A stretch of DNA of 64,000 nt from Tipula vernalis (GCA_958295665.1 OY282559.1:130609605-130673604), one strand, 5' to 3'; shown: positions 22,690 to 34,067, counted from the first letter of the stretch. Translations and numbers: made by a program. Notes: generated by a model not told the origin, from the letters alone.

Positions 22690-24600
22690 GTTCTGCTAAT
22701 GCATGCTACTTTAGAGCTACTTAAAAAATATCTAGTAGATGGAATTTATTTTGATGCAATCGGTAAAGTCGCCAAACATCCTGCTTGTTATCCCTATCAC
22801 AGCTACAAGCGCCTACTTTACTATGCATGTGTTGAAAATATAAGCATTAATTTAATTCCGATTGGAGAGCTAATTTCCTCTCAGCATGATTCTCTAACAA
22901 TCAAACGATTTTTGGATGATTTAAAAGAACATATTCCCAAAGAATTTATTCCAAAATTTTTTGTGACTGATTGGTCCTGGGCTCTTTTAAAATCGATACT
23001 CCTCAGTTTCAATACCATGACTGTTTCTGAGTACATTGATTATACGTATGACATTCTCAATTCAACAACTCAATTGAAACAAATAAATAAAGTTGGTACT
23101 TTTATTTGTTGTGAGCACAACATATTGACCAATTATTTGAACTTTACTGCATAATTTGCTGCACAAAATTCTCAAATCAACATGTTTCTGAGTCTCTTGA
23201 AAATTTAAAAAAAAAATAATAATTCAATTATATAATAACAAGAGTGAGAATTATAGTACTGACCCATCGGAATCAGAAGCATGGAGATTAACTCAACGAA
23301 CAACATTCTTTAAAAAACCTGCGTTTAGCTGTAGTCCGTATTATATACGGTTTAATCATATTTTTATCGAGACTATGAACTCAATTAACGATCAGTCTAA
23401 TAATACCGACGAATCAAATTTAAACATCTATTATAATGTTGAATTTGTTAACTTTACATTAAAAAAATATATGGCTTTTTTACCTTTGTGGGGAGTATGT
23501 TTTGCTAGGAAGATGGGTATATCGAATGCAAACGCTGAGAGTTGGTTTTCGATAGTGAAGAATCATTACATGAACCATCAATCTTTACGCTTAGGTCGGT
23601 TTATTAGTATTTTAAAGGATAAAACGGAGGAATTAACAAAATTAATTGAAACTAGAAAAATTTCTGAAGCAACTTATAATGAAAATGCAGTTCAACCTGG
23701 TATATTCGACGACCCTGATAATGAGCATCATGAAGAAACGTGGAATAAAAAACTGAAAATTCTCGACTCTCCCAAGCATTTTGGTAAAAGAGTATTACGA
23801 CGTTTAGCACAGAGTAATTGTCAGCCTACAGAGAAATCTAAATCTATCAAATATTCAGGTGATCGTGATTCTTTTGTTGAAAATAGCAAAGTAATAAGTG
23901 TAATTAATACTTGCGCTTTTGATGCAACTACGCAAATATTTTTATGTTTATTTACTGATTCAGAGTATTTTAAAGGATTATTTCACACATCTCTAAATCC
24001 ATTTTTTAAATTCGTATCTGAAATAAATAAATTTCCAATAACTCACTTCTTTATAGAGAAAGATCCCGCCTAATGCTAGAAATTTATTCGAAAAGTACAG
24101 CACTAGTTCGTACCAACAAGGAACAACTATACAAAATTAGATGCAACTTATTGTATTTCTTTTATTTTGGAGAACGTTTTACCACGACCTTTAACAGAAA
24201 TTCGTAGTTGTTTACAAACAAAACATTCGGATGTATTAAGAGAAACATTTTACCTCCCTTTCGAAGATGTTTTAAAATTCAATCAACACACATTAAGCAA
24301 TATTCAATGTGCTATTGACATTAAACATACTGTTTGCCCACAATGTCAAGATATCAGGAAAATAGATTATTTTAGCAACTATGGCATAGCTGTTGCAGAT
24401 GTACAGCCAAATAATAACAATTACTCGATCAGAATAAATGAAATTAGTAACAAAATTATATTGTCCAGCCAAGAGTTTTATTTAAAAGGAATAATTCATT
24501 ACGAAAAGTCTAAAAATAAAAATGTGGCAAGCCATTTTCGATCCTACATAAAACGAAAAAATAATATTTAGGAGCAACTTGATGACCTTTTAGCATTTCC
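22690..24600 (+). pseudogene. MULE/NOF-type transposase catalytic part with ubiquitin-protease-like tail
   Basis: Segment 22699-23154 holds the first catalytic Asp in GIYFDAIGKVAK (D19) and the second in FFVTDWSWALLKS (D91). A stop-rich gap of about 80 bp follows and may be an intron or decay. Coding resumes near 23237 without ATG and runs to 24073, with the third catalytic residue in SNANAESWFSIVKN (E55 of the 23375 frame). Beyond the catalytic domain, INTCAFDATTQIFL (Cys at residue 180) resembles the Cys box of ubiquitin-specific proteases. Further on, NKEQLYKIRCNLLYFF, VCPQCQ and KGIIHYEKSKN-KNVASHFRSY resemble the zinc and His-box part, followed by a TAG and EQLDDLL. There is a frameshift or stop near 24073-24170 and a TAG at 24569. 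The protease-like call is inference from motif order. Confidence 0.75.
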
Positions 24601-24789
24601 AATGGAAATTAATCCTAATATAAAAATAAATCCTGCCATACTAATTTTCTCAAAATATTATTTGCTTTTTTAAACAATAAATTTTAACCCTAAAGAGCCC
24701 AACAGAGGCTATTAGTCCTTATATGAAATTTAATTTCCAATAATTATTATTTTAACCAAATGAATTAAGTTGATTTTGAAATTTTTTTT

Positions 24790-25393
24790 TTTATAAAATA
24801 AAAGTGTGGAAATGTGATATTTCACTTCTTGAGGGTCGCGTTAAAATGGCTCATGGCCCATATATTCTACTAAAAGCAAACAATAATATGCCATACTCAG
24901 ATTTACTTAGACATCTCTAGAATTTCTTGGAACTGGTCAACAAGTGACCGCTACACTTTATTTGTATAAAATAAAAGTGTGGAAATGCGATATCTCACCC
25001 CTTGAGGGTCGCGTTAAAATGACGCATGGCCCATATATTCTACTAAAAGCAAACAATAATATGCCATACTCAGATTTACTTAGACATCTCTAGAATTTCT
25101 TGTAACTGGCCAACAAGTGACCACTATACCATTAGTTTTAATTTATTTATTTTACTAAGTGAAATTTAATTTTTATTTTATTAGTCAGATGTCTATAGTT
25201 CTATAGTCCATTGAAAATAGTTTTTAATTTCATACTCGGTTTAATTTTTTTCGGCATGAAAATAATTATAAACTTCTCCTGCTTCATTTTTTGTGTACAA
25301 CTACACTATTTGCTAAATTGTGTAGCTACATTTTTGAAATTTGTTAATTTGTGTAGCTACACTTCTGAATTCTTTGGAAAACTTCACACTGGT
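24790..25393. repeat. Right MULE terminal inverted repeat with 172-bp tandem units
   Basis: Inverted copy of the left arm with only about two units; the key motif recurs 173 bp apart, near 24932 and 25105. The arm is shorter than the left one because it has fewer units. Confidence 0.92.
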
Positions 25394-25402
25394 AAACCTT
25401 TC
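25394..25402. repeat. Right 9-bp target-site duplication of the MULE
   Basis: AAACCTTTC, identical to 12133-12141. Confidence 0.95.
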
Positions 25403-25604
25403 TCAATTGAGAGTTCTTATTTCAGTGTTCAGAATCAATTGTAAAACTTTTCTTTTGTTGCTTTTAAAATAAATTCTCTTTTCTAACTGTAAATAATTTT
25501 TCAGCAGTATTTAAACGTAAACAATTTATTTTCATAACAAATTAATTAAGAGAATTCCTATTAACAAATAAATTGAATTTAACTACATACATTATACAAA
25601 AATT
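25403..25604. other. Harbinger sequence right of the MULE insertion
   Basis: AT-rich. It should contain the end of the Harbinger transposase gene on the minus strand, but no coding can be recognised beyond VENHFG. Confidence 0.4.
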
Positions 25605-26200
25605 GTAATCGTCATATACAAACCAAAATGATTTTCCACTAGTCGACTAGTCCGCTTATGAGCACGTTGAAATCTTTGCTCTATTGCAGAATCCGGATTT
25701 CTTTGCACTGGTGTGATAAACCAATCATTAAGGGGAAGCACTGTCACCCAAAATCACAGCATCGGGGAACGGACGAAAACAAGATTCAAAATTGCTAAAT
25801 AGCCTTGTATATCGCGATACTCTGGAGTCATGGACACCACCTGGCCAATTTGAATTTACTACATAAAAGCTGCCACACACCATCATTGCATTCAGTGAAT
25901 GTTTTCCATGTCGATTCGCAAAGTATTCTTCGTTGACCGTAGGTGCATCTATATTAATCATTGTTCCATCGACGCAACCAGCTACCTGAGGGTAACCACC
26001 CATCTCAAGAAACTTCTATTCTGGACATTCCTAACCAATGCAGTGTTGTTAGTAGCTGCTATAGAGAACTGAATGCGCAGTTTAGGTCGCTTCCATGGTG
26101 CAAATTTGCTCAGAAACCAGAGAATATTTGGTTCTGGCTTTCACTACACCATTTCTTCTTTCGTTTTCATCCTCGAATAATCTTTCGAACCGACGCATTT
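25605..26200 (-). pseudogene. PIF-Harbinger transposase (DDE_Tnp_4) remnant
   Basis: DDE_Tnp_4 nucleases move PIF-Harbinger elements. Reading the minus strand, an N-terminal start MRRFERLFEDENERR lies near 26193, followed by a stop. The core then reads CPE-stop-KFLEMGGYPQVAGCVDGT (first catalytic Asp, near 25970), YFANRHGKHSLNAMMVCG, and NWPGGVHDSRV with a D near 25830. It continues with DAVILGDS, then YPL-like LPLNDWFITPVQRNP and RTSRLVENHFG near 25630. The C-terminus beyond VENHFG, and part of the middle, are missing, and at least two stops are present. The match to the family consensus order is strong. Confidence 0.85.
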
Positions 26201-26569
26201 ATTTATAAAAATTATTTTTTCGTTTAATAAATTTCAGTTTTTGTTCACTAAAGTAGATATAATACCTATATTTGATAGTTTTATATTAATTTTAAAATAT
26301 CGAAAAACAACTGTCTTACCACTATGTTAAATCGAACAGAATGAAATTGTTCATACTTTGACTTATTATTATAACTTATTAGAATAGAATAACACATTGT
26401 TACATGTATTGTCGTTATCATTTAAAATCATTTGAATAATAAATGATTTTATTGAAAAATGTGTTTGTACTCTTTTAAAATTGAACAAAAGTTCTCATCT
26501 TACAATAAAAGCAAAAAAAAAAAAAACGTTTTTAACAGACTTCCGTCATACCACTAAAATTTGTAACTC

Positions 26570-26898
26570 TTATCAATTTATTTGAGTAGTGAAATTTTTC
26601 TTATTGATATTTTGGATAAGTTATCAGTAAAGTAGTCGATTATTGATAAGTTAAAACTTTTGGTGCAGCAGAACTACGAAAAAATTATCAAAAACCTCAA
26701 ACTTATCGCTTACCAAAATATTACTTATCATTTATTATTTCGCAAATTGGTGGAACTTAATTTTGATAAGTGAGTGCTTATCACTTATTATAACTCAATT
26801 AAATACTTATCAAATTTCAATTTGGTACAACAGAAAATTATCAAAAATTATGATAAGTTGATAAGTAATAAGTGATAAGTAGTTTATGCAATAGGGCC
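26570..26898. repeat. Right terminal region with repeated TGATAAGT motif
   Basis: The counterpart of 11745-11965 in inverted orientation. It carries many TGATAAGT / ACTTATCA copies and ends in TGCAATAGGGCC. The outer roughly 50 bp match the left end almost base for base; the inner part is more diverged. Confidence 0.75.
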
Positions 26899-27075
26899 CT
26901 GGCCAAAAAATTCGAAATTGAAAAATTATATATAAACCCAATAAATCTTCTAATTATGATGTTTATCATTGCGATCGTTAACAGTTTGAGTTTTATTTAT
27001 AAAGTAAATTACAACACAGTGAATAGTTGGAGTTCTACGGAAAAATATTTAAAACCAACCTTATCAAATAAAACA

Positions 27076-27092
27076 TGGTCCTTCGAGCCGGA
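27076..27092 (+). promoter_or_regulatory. BEL primer-binding site complementary to tRNA-Tyr
   Basis: TGGTCCTTCGAGCCGGA is the reverse complement of TCCGGCTCGAAGGACCA, which I recognise as the 3' end, with CCA, of insect tRNA-Tyr. It sits immediately after a TG..CA-type LTR end and upstream of gag, where reverse transcription is primed. Confidence 0.85.
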
Positions 27093-27449
27093 TCTTTCGG
27101 CAATATAGAAAATTGAAAAATACATGTCCATCCAAGTGACATAGTGAATTTGGCGGGTTAATTGATAGCAAATTTATTAAGGTAAATCTAAGCAAAATAA
27201 AATAATTGGATTAAGTGATAGTGATTAAGGGAAAATAATTATTATATGTATGTACAATAGAACCATTGCATTTAAGCATATAGTTAAGTGAACTCAGTTA
27301 AAATCATAAAACTATTTTAATCGTGATATTAACAAGTGTGATTAGGGAACTTTAAAAAAATTAAAATTTCCCAAAATTAAAAAAAAATTAATAACTTTGT
27401 AAAGGTGGTGTAGAACAATAGCGGATCGATAAACGCGCGCTTTGAAACA

Positions 27450-28375
27450 TATGAACGAAATCAAGGCTACGATCTAGAAATTTGATATAGAAACCACGCT
27501 TAATGTCGTACGCACGAGATATCAATTACTGAACGATGAATGGGCTGACTACAAAAGTCAAGAAACGGAAATCACGGAAACGGATGAAAATTCAAAATAT
27601 CTGGATGCAATCGACGAATTATATTTTTATTTGAAACGTGTTCTCATACAAGCCGAAAAGACCGTGAAACTGGGACGGAAGACGCGTTACACAGTAACAT
27701 TATGGAAAATTTTCCGGAAAATATTGAGAATTTCCATCCTTCGGCGACTTATTCGAAGCGACTATCGATAAAAACGAGATGATGTGGCTGTCCTAGTTTG
27801 TCACATACCAATTACCGAAGCCAACTACGTTGAAGCTTGGGTAAAAATAAGAGAACGGTATGATAAAAAGAAACAAATTGTCAATCAGTTGATCAAACAG
27901 TTCATGGATCAACCCAACATCACACATTCAACTGCAAAAAATCTTCATCAAATGTCTGACGTGTCAAACGAAGTAATTCGTGGGCAGAAGGTTATCGGCG
28001 GTAATGCAAAGCAGCGTGAACCATGGCTCATATACATTTTAATAAACAAACTTGATCAAGAATCGAAAAAGTTATGGACACATTATATTTCCAACAACGA
28101 TTCACCAACAATGGAACAATTTTTTAAATTTTTAAATGGCAGAAGTGATGAACTTAAAGGTTGTGGTGCTCAAACAAAACCTAATCAATTTTTTACCAGA
28201 GTTCGGGCTAACTATGCTCAAATCAAACCAACGACGTGCTCTAAATGTACTAACAATCATCCACTAACAAAATGCAACGAATTTTTAGCATTGAACATCA
28301 GCGATCGAAGAGCTTTAACCGCGAAAAAGAGGCTCTGTTTTAACTGTCTATCTGCGACTCATTAAGCAGAGGTAT
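27450..28375 (+). pseudogene. gag: BEL/Pao Gag of remnant 2
   Basis: A broken N-terminal part from about 27450 (TTLNVVRTRYQLLNDEW, LDAIDELYFYL) carries stops near 27475 and 27770 and has lost part of the DUF1759 core. An open part from 27784 reads ITEANYVEAWVKIRERYDKK and LINKLDQESKKLWTHYI, both typical of DUF1759/DUF1758 Gag. Zinc knuckles CSKCTNNHPLTKC and CFNCLSATH close the segment, followed by a stop near 28363. Confidence 0.88.
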
Positions 28376-28380
28376 GTCGA

Positions 28381-29159
28381 ATGAAATTTCATTGTAACAT
28401 TTGTAATTGCAAATATCATTCGTTACTAGATATGGAAATGAATGCTGATGCTGCAGAAAGCACACAAGTTACTGCTGACAAAATAACATCATCTAACATT
28501 CCTGAACAACCTCCAAACAGTTCCAGTACATTGTGTACAGAAGTTCAGTCAAACGCAAGCATTAGTGGTCGATATCAATCAATTCTACCGACAGCAATAG
28601 TGAACGTGAAACGATGTGATGGTACCATGTTAAGATGCAGAGTTCTTTTGGATTCCGGATCACGGGCCACTTTTGTTTCTGAAGCTTGTATGCATGCTCT
28701 TAGATTACCTAGTGAAAACGCAAACATAATAATTACAGGGTTAGCCACATCTACTGTTATGACTCAGGGTATCACCAAACTACAATTATCATCAGTTCAT
28801 GATCACCAAATACAAATAAATATTAAAGCTCTGATTATGAAAAACTACCGTCGCGATTACCAAGTCAATTTATAAATCAGCAAGATTACAGCTTGTTCAG
28901 TAAGTTAAATCTTGCAGATCCTGAATATCATCAACCGAGAGGAATAGATATACTAATCGGAGCGGATAATTTTTTCAATATTTTGGAAGATGGGCGAGTG
29001 CTCAATCCCAATGGATATGTTGTTGCACAAAAAACTATATTTGGATGGATTATTGGCGGTGAACTACAATTCGAACATAAAGAGTTATCTTCAGAGTCTA
29101 ATTTTGTCGGCTGCAATTTAATGTCGATAAAGTACTTGGGAATTAGAAGAGCTAAATAA
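28381..29159 (+). pseudogene. BEL/Pao aspartic protease and linker of remnant 2
   Basis: The active-site sequence VLLDSGSRATFVSEAC keeps the catalytic D-S-G. The frame stops at 28873-28875. Another frame then gives LADPEYHQPRGIDILIGADNF, the conserved linker, and TIFGWIIGG at about 29035, the FGW motif that precedes reverse transcriptase. A stop near 29157 ends it. Of the four copies in this window this is the only protease that keeps its D-S-G triad. Confidence 0.88.
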
Positions 29160-29805
29160 GTGTGAACCTTACTCTGCTGAAGAACAAGAATGTGAGCCAC
29201 ATTTTAAAAAAACGCGCAGGCGAACCGAGGATGGGAGGTATTTAGTAATGATTTTTTTTAAAATAAATTCTCATGATTTAGGAAATTCCATATCCACGGC
29301 GAGAAAGAGATTTTATAATCTAGAAAGGAAACCACAATCAAACGAATACCTGAGGACTGAGTACTCAAAGGTAATAGATGATTACATAGCACAAGGTCAA
29401 ATGAAGCCCCTTTCTAAAGCAGATATTTCTACAGTACCAGAAAACGTCAGTTATTACTTACCTCACCACGCATTTGTAAATGAAGGAAGTTCAACAACAA
29501 AAGTTCGGGTTGTTTTTGATGGATCTTGCAAAACTACAACCGCAATTTTCTATTAATCAAAAATTGATGATAGAGCCAACAATTCAACCGACACTCTCTT
29601 TATTTTAGAGACGAAACAGATATTGTAAAACTACTTGGCTTACAATGGAATCCAACGAAAGATTTATTTACATTTATTGTAAGGTTATACTCAGATACCA
29701 TACCAACCAAACGGCGAATATTGGCAGACATTTCCTGAATTTTTGATCCACCTGGGTGGGTATCGCCTGTTATTATATCATTTAAAATCATTCTACAAAA
29801 AATGT
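29160..29805 (+). pseudogene. BEL/Pao reverse transcriptase of remnant 2, internally deleted
   Basis: The N-terminal part reads YYLPHHAFVNEGSS and KVRVVFDGSCKTT (near 29512), a standard BEL block. Instead of the palm domain with the YVDD motif, the sequence jumps within about 60 bp to LLGLQWNPTKDLFTF and RILADIS-stop-IFDPPGWVSP, which normally lie several hundred bases downstream. The catalytic palm is therefore deleted. The whole piece is plus strand. Confidence 0.85.
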
Positions 29806-29807
29806 GA

Positions 29808-30401
29808 ATGTTGAAGATTGACTGGGACGAAACTTTAACTCATGAACTCGCATTGTATTACCCCCAAATAAAAACGGAATTAAAACAACTTGAAAGAATT
29901 CAGATCCCAAGATACATTCAGTATAACCAATCAAAGTATCATGGATTCTGCGATGCAAGTGAACGAGCCTATGCAGCCTTGATATATTGCAGATCTATTG
30001 GAGATGATGGTAGAATTAAAGTGAGCTTGATTTTCGCAAAAACGAAAGTGGCTCCAATTAAGCAGGTTTCGATTCCAAGACTAGAACTGTGTGGAGCTCA
30101 TTTGTTGGCAAAACTATGGAAATCCGTAAACATGAATGTGCCTCCAGCTTCATTTCATGCTTGGACTGATTCAACTATTGTTCTTAAATGGCTCTCAGAT
30201 TATCTAGCAACTTGGAAAACGTTTGTGGCTAATAGGACATCTAAAATCCTAGAAACCATACCAAGAAAACAGTGGAATCTTGTAACATCCAACCATAATC
30301 CAACAGATCATGCATCTAGAGGAGTAACTGGTGGGCAGTTGGTTGAACTAGAACAGTGGTGGAATGAGCCAAAATGGCTAGCCACTGGGGATAGCAACTG
30401 A
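29808..30401 (+). pseudogene. BEL/Pao RNase H of remnant 2
   Basis: Uninterrupted 197-residue segment of the polyprotein. It shows GFCDASERAYAALIY (first acidic residue), ISIPRLELCGAHLLAKL-like VSIPRLELCGAHLLAKL (Glu), and AWTDSTIVLKWL (Asp), then NPTDHASRGV and LEQWWNEPKWL. These are the normal BEL RNase H landmarks. The frame ends 13 residues after the WWNEPKWL motif. Confidence 0.92.
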
Positions 30402-30699
30402 CCAACAGGTAAATGTGAAATTCAGCATTTCACAAATGAAGACGAAGAAAGACGACCAGCCAAAGTATGCAACCTGTAAGTCAACAACACTGATGATATA
30501 TTGTTGAATTTGACAAATAAATGTTCATCATACAACAAGCTAATAAAAACATTGAGCTATATATTACTAGTTAACAGGAAAAGACTGTGCATAGTCCCGA
30601 AAAATCAAACTCAACAGAGGAAATAACCTATGCAAAAAATAAATGGATAAAATAGGCTCAGCACAGAGAATACGAGCTCGAAATTGATCAACTACCCAA

Positions 30700-31899
30700 A
30701 AAGAAACCAATAAGTAAAAACAGTAAGTTACTTTCACTGACCCCCCAATATTGAGAGTTGGAGGTCGACTACAAAATGTTATAGGTCAGTATGATAAGAA
30801 GCACCCAATCATTTTGCCAAATTCTGTAAGCAAATTGATAATCTCCCTCTTCCATCAGAAATACCTATTACTTCATAACCATCCCATCTCATCAAACAAA
30901 AGTTCTGGATTGTAGGTAGCCGCAACAAAATACGAGAACAATTGCGAAAATGTGTCAGGTGTGTGAGACACAAGGCAGAAACAACACATCAAATCATGGG
31001 CAGTCTACCAAAGGCACGCATATCACCAGCAAGGCCATTCAACAGATGTGGTGTAGATTACGCAGGACCCATTCAGCTAGCTTCGAAAATAGGAAGAGGT
31101 GCAAAACTGACAAAAGCATATATTGCCATATTCATTTGCACGGTGACTAAAGCAATACACATAGAAATAGTTAGCAATTTAACGCCGGGGGCGTTCATAG
31201 CAACATTAAAGCGCTTTACTTCCAGAAGAAGTGTACCTAGTGATATGTATAGCGATAATGGTACTGCTTTCGTAGGAGCTCATCCACAACTAAAAGATAT
31301 ATCTACTGCTTAGTAAATTCTAAGGAACACTTAAAGATTGTTTCGGAGTTCATGAATGAAAATCGAATCCATTGGCACTTCATCCCACCATTGGTGGATT
31401 ATGGAAGGCCGCGGTCAAATCTGTAAAAACGCTTTTAATTAAAACTACTAATGTAGCCAACTGAACGTTTGAAGAGATGAGCACTTTATTATGTCAAATA
31501 TAATCCATTCTCAATTCAAGGCCACTATGTGCTGTATCAAACGAACATTTATCTTATGAAGCACTCGCACCATCACATTTTCTAATTGGATCAGCAAGTG
31601 GTTTGTTGCCTCAAGAGGATATTACGAGTATTCCTGAAACGAGATTAAAAATATAGCAACAGTTGCAACATCGAATTCAAAACTTTTGGAAAAGATTTTC
31701 GAACGAATTCCTGAACACATTGCAGCAACTTAGCAAATGGAATACTCCAAATGAAACCCTGCAAATCGGTGATCTAGTGATAGTAAAGGAAGAAAATTTG
31801 ACTACATGCAAATGTGCCCTTGCTAGAGTAACAGCTACTCATCCTGATGAAAACAACATTGTTCGCGTTGTGTCACTAAAGACAACAAAACACACCTAG
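30700..31899 (+). pseudogene. BEL/Pao integrase of remnant 2
   Basis: Integrase inserts the cDNA. From about 30745 the plus strand reads LRVGGRLQN and LIISLFHQKYLLLHNHP (zinc-binding His pair), then a frame break. The frame 30942-31313 has CVRCVRHKA, FNRCGVDYAGPI (first Asp), TKAIHIEIVSNLT and PSDMYSDNGTAFVGA (second Asp near 31253). The third-acid region near 31370-31420 is frameshifted. The C-terminal part resumes at 31663 (HRIQNFWKRFSNEFLNTLQ; LQIGDLVIVKEENL) with ATHPDEN near 31840. Several stops make it inactive. Confidence 0.9.
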
Positions 31900-31921
31900 G
31901 CGAACCAATTCAAAACTTGAA

Positions 31922-33810
31922 TTGAATGGTCATGTCACTTCCAACGACTATGAGAAACGAATTGAGGGTGTTATTGCTACAAAATCAAACGTCCAGTTCC
32001 AATGCGCCATGTGCCAAGACCCAGGTCATTCATTATTCAATTGTAACCCGTTTCAATATCTAGTTACAAAAGGACGAATGGAATTCGTAAACAAAAACAA
32101 CCGATGTATCAATTGCCTTGGAAATAATCACTCTGTATTTCGTTGTCTATCCAGACGTAGATGCCAAAAATGTGGCAAGAAGCACAACTCTTTTCGAAAA
32201 AACCATAACTTGCAGAGCTCTCCTAGTTTCCGGATCACAGACTAATTTTGTCACCGAATCATGTGTTCAAATACTATACCATCATGCAGATTGTCAGTTG
32301 ATTTAGCCTCGTTCACCGCACTCAAATCGGCGTACTAATTGGTGCTGATCAATTTTTTAACGTTATATGAAACGGCCAAACCAAAAGTGGCCCAAACGAG
32401 CCAATTCTTCAAAACACCATATTCGGCTGGGTAGTTTCTCGTCAAACAAATCACTTCAACGATAATCATCTCATCGACGAAGGTAACCGAGATGCTAAAA
32501 ATAGATCAAAGCTTACGCAAGTTCAGGGAATTAAAGTCGCTGAATCCACGAGGCAAAATTCTTTCTCCGGATGAAGCTTTCTGAGAGGACCATTTTATCA
32601 AAAACCTTAGCTTCCCTTTAAGGAGTGACCAGTAAATTTAGGCGAACCACTATCACTAGCAATCCAACGACTGAGGGCAACGGAGCGTCGTTTTATTCGT
32701 GATCCATACATTGCCAAGTTGTATCGATCACGAGTCCATGGATAAATATCAACGGCTAAATCATATAGTGGAGGTCTCTTCGAAGAATAAAGAATCAGAA
32801 AATGATCAATGCAATCTAGCTTTTATGTTGTCTTGGAAAAGATGTACTGCCAGATCGACGTATCACCAGAGGACACAAACTTTCAAAAAATTGTCTGATG
32901 GCGATCTAATCAATTAGATCCCATTCGCCATTTCCATTTGTCAACCATATTATACGGGTTAACGTCCGCGTCATTTCTCGCTACCAGAGCTCTTTAGCAA
33001 ATAGCAAAGGAAACCCAAAATTCTTCACCTGCAGCTGCTCATGTCTTAAACAAAGGCAAATATGTGGATGATGTCATGACCGGGGCTAACAATGAGAATT
33101 CAGCGATGCAACTAAAATCGCAGGTATCGGAAGTACTGAAGGGCTATGGCTTCTGCTTAAAAAAATAGAAATACCAACAGCACACAAATATTATCTAGTA
33201 TAAGCCCTGAAGACAATAAATTCTGTATCTATTTCCAGATTCATGAAGTCTAACCAGGGCTTTATCATTGCCGACCACGAATTCAAATAGACCCCATTTC
33301 CTCCAAAACAAGAGAAGCTCCGTTTGGATCTGTGTGCCGCACTACTATTAGCCACACTCGTGGAAACCGTTAAAGAAGAATCCAGCAACAAAATAAAGCA
33401 AACATATTAATGGGCTGATTCCCAAATTGTGCTAGACTGGCTCAGCAGTCATCCACGACATTCGAACACCTTTGTAGGCAATCGCACTGCAGAAATTATA
33501 TGCACCTCATTTCGAGGTGACTGACTGTGCATCCAAAGACCTCTCTCCAAGTGACCTAAAATCGCAATCCCTTTGGTGGACTAGTCCGAATTGGCTATCT
33601 AAATCAATCGAATTTTGGCCAACGCAGTCCAAACACTATGGGAACAACGAGGATATGTCAATCAAACCCATAATACTCACCTTCAATTGCATCAAACAAA
33701 ACGAGTGGCTCATCGACCTCACAAATCAATATTCATTATTCCGGAAGCTAGAAAGAGTTTTGGGATACGTCGAACATGAGAAAAAATGTTCACATAGGGA
33801 GACGGTTTAG
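31922..33810 (+). mobile_element. BEL/Pao retrotransposon remnant 3, heavily decayed
   Basis: Gag knuckles (CAMCQDPGHSLFNC, CINCLGNNHSVFRC, CQKCGKKHNSF) lie at 32010-32190. The protease LLVSGSQTNFVTESC follows in the next frame near 32220, with Val in place of the catalytic Asp. LIGADQFFNVI and TIFGWVV are visible near 32340-32440. A reverse-transcriptase scrap with GKYVDDVMTGANNENS lies near 33053 (YVDD). RNase H pieces include WADSQIVLDWLSSHPRH near 33410 and SLWWTSPNWLS near 33570. Integrase N-terminal traces follow, and most frames are broken every 100-250 bp. Confidence 0.85.
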
Positions 33811-34067
33811 CTTAGGGAACTATACTTTCCAACATCAGAGATATTTCTAAACCATTGTGAAAACGCAAAACTAGTACGGTCTCTTAACTTCTTCAATGCT
33901 TGTATATAATTAGCATCAGTGATACTGAAATGCTACAAAAGTCCAGCCGCTTCGCCTTTCAATATTTCCTTGAAATATTGCAGCTTCTCTGACGATATTA
34001 GCCTCTAATTATCATGAATGATTCAACAGAAGAAATTATAGAATGACTGCCACTCTGTATAGTCCCT

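Larger units (their letters stand above)
12142..25393 (+). mobile_element. MULE/NOF-Foldback-type element, interrupted by a LINE
   Basis: Ends are ACCGGTGTGAAGTTTTCC on the left and, reverse-complemented, ACCAGTGTGAAGTTTTCC on the right. They are flanked by an exact 9-bp duplication AAACCTTTC (12133-12141 and 25394-25402), the length expected for Mutator-like transposases. The terminal inverted repeats continue inward for hundreds of bases and contain tandem units of about 172 bp, as in Foldback elements. A split plus-strand transposase lies inside. Removing the inner LINE gives an element of about 7.6 kb. Confidence 0.92.
11731..26898 (-). mobile_element. PIF-Harbinger element (outermost of three nested elements)
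   Basis: Left end GGCCCTATTGCACCAACTAC and right end (reverse complement) GGCCCTATTGCATAAACTAC form terminal inverted repeats that stay alignable for about 50 bp, with few mismatches up to TTTATCATAA. Flanking triplets are CTC (11728-11730) and CTG (26899-26901), an imperfect match to a 3-bp target duplication. Inside the right part is a minus-strand Harbinger transposase remnant. The interval is long only because a MULE (12142-25393) sits inside. Without it the element would be about 1.9 kb. Confidence 0.8.
26900..31915 (+). mobile_element. BEL/Pao retrotransposon remnant 2 (most complete copy)
   Basis: Directly right of the Harbinger end comes an LTR-like segment beginning TGGCC and ending ..AATAAAACA (26900-27075), then a primer-binding site. 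Gag, protease, a truncated reverse transcriptase, RNase H and integrase follow in order on the plus strand. No 3' LTR is visible: the integrase C-terminus runs straight into the gag knuckles of the next remnant. Because the putative LTR starts exactly at the Harbinger boundary, the Harbinger element may have inserted into this LTR. Confidence 0.88.

Noticed and set aside
29600..29791. Minus-strand 63-residue frame in the BEL copy
   Set aside because: The plus strand carries the recognisable reverse-transcriptase linker (LLGLQWNPTKDLFTF), so the minus frame is a shadow.
31900..31930. 3' LTR of BEL remnant 2
   Set aside because: No sequence matching 26900-27075 is visible after the integrase; the next BEL gag starts within a few tens of bases.
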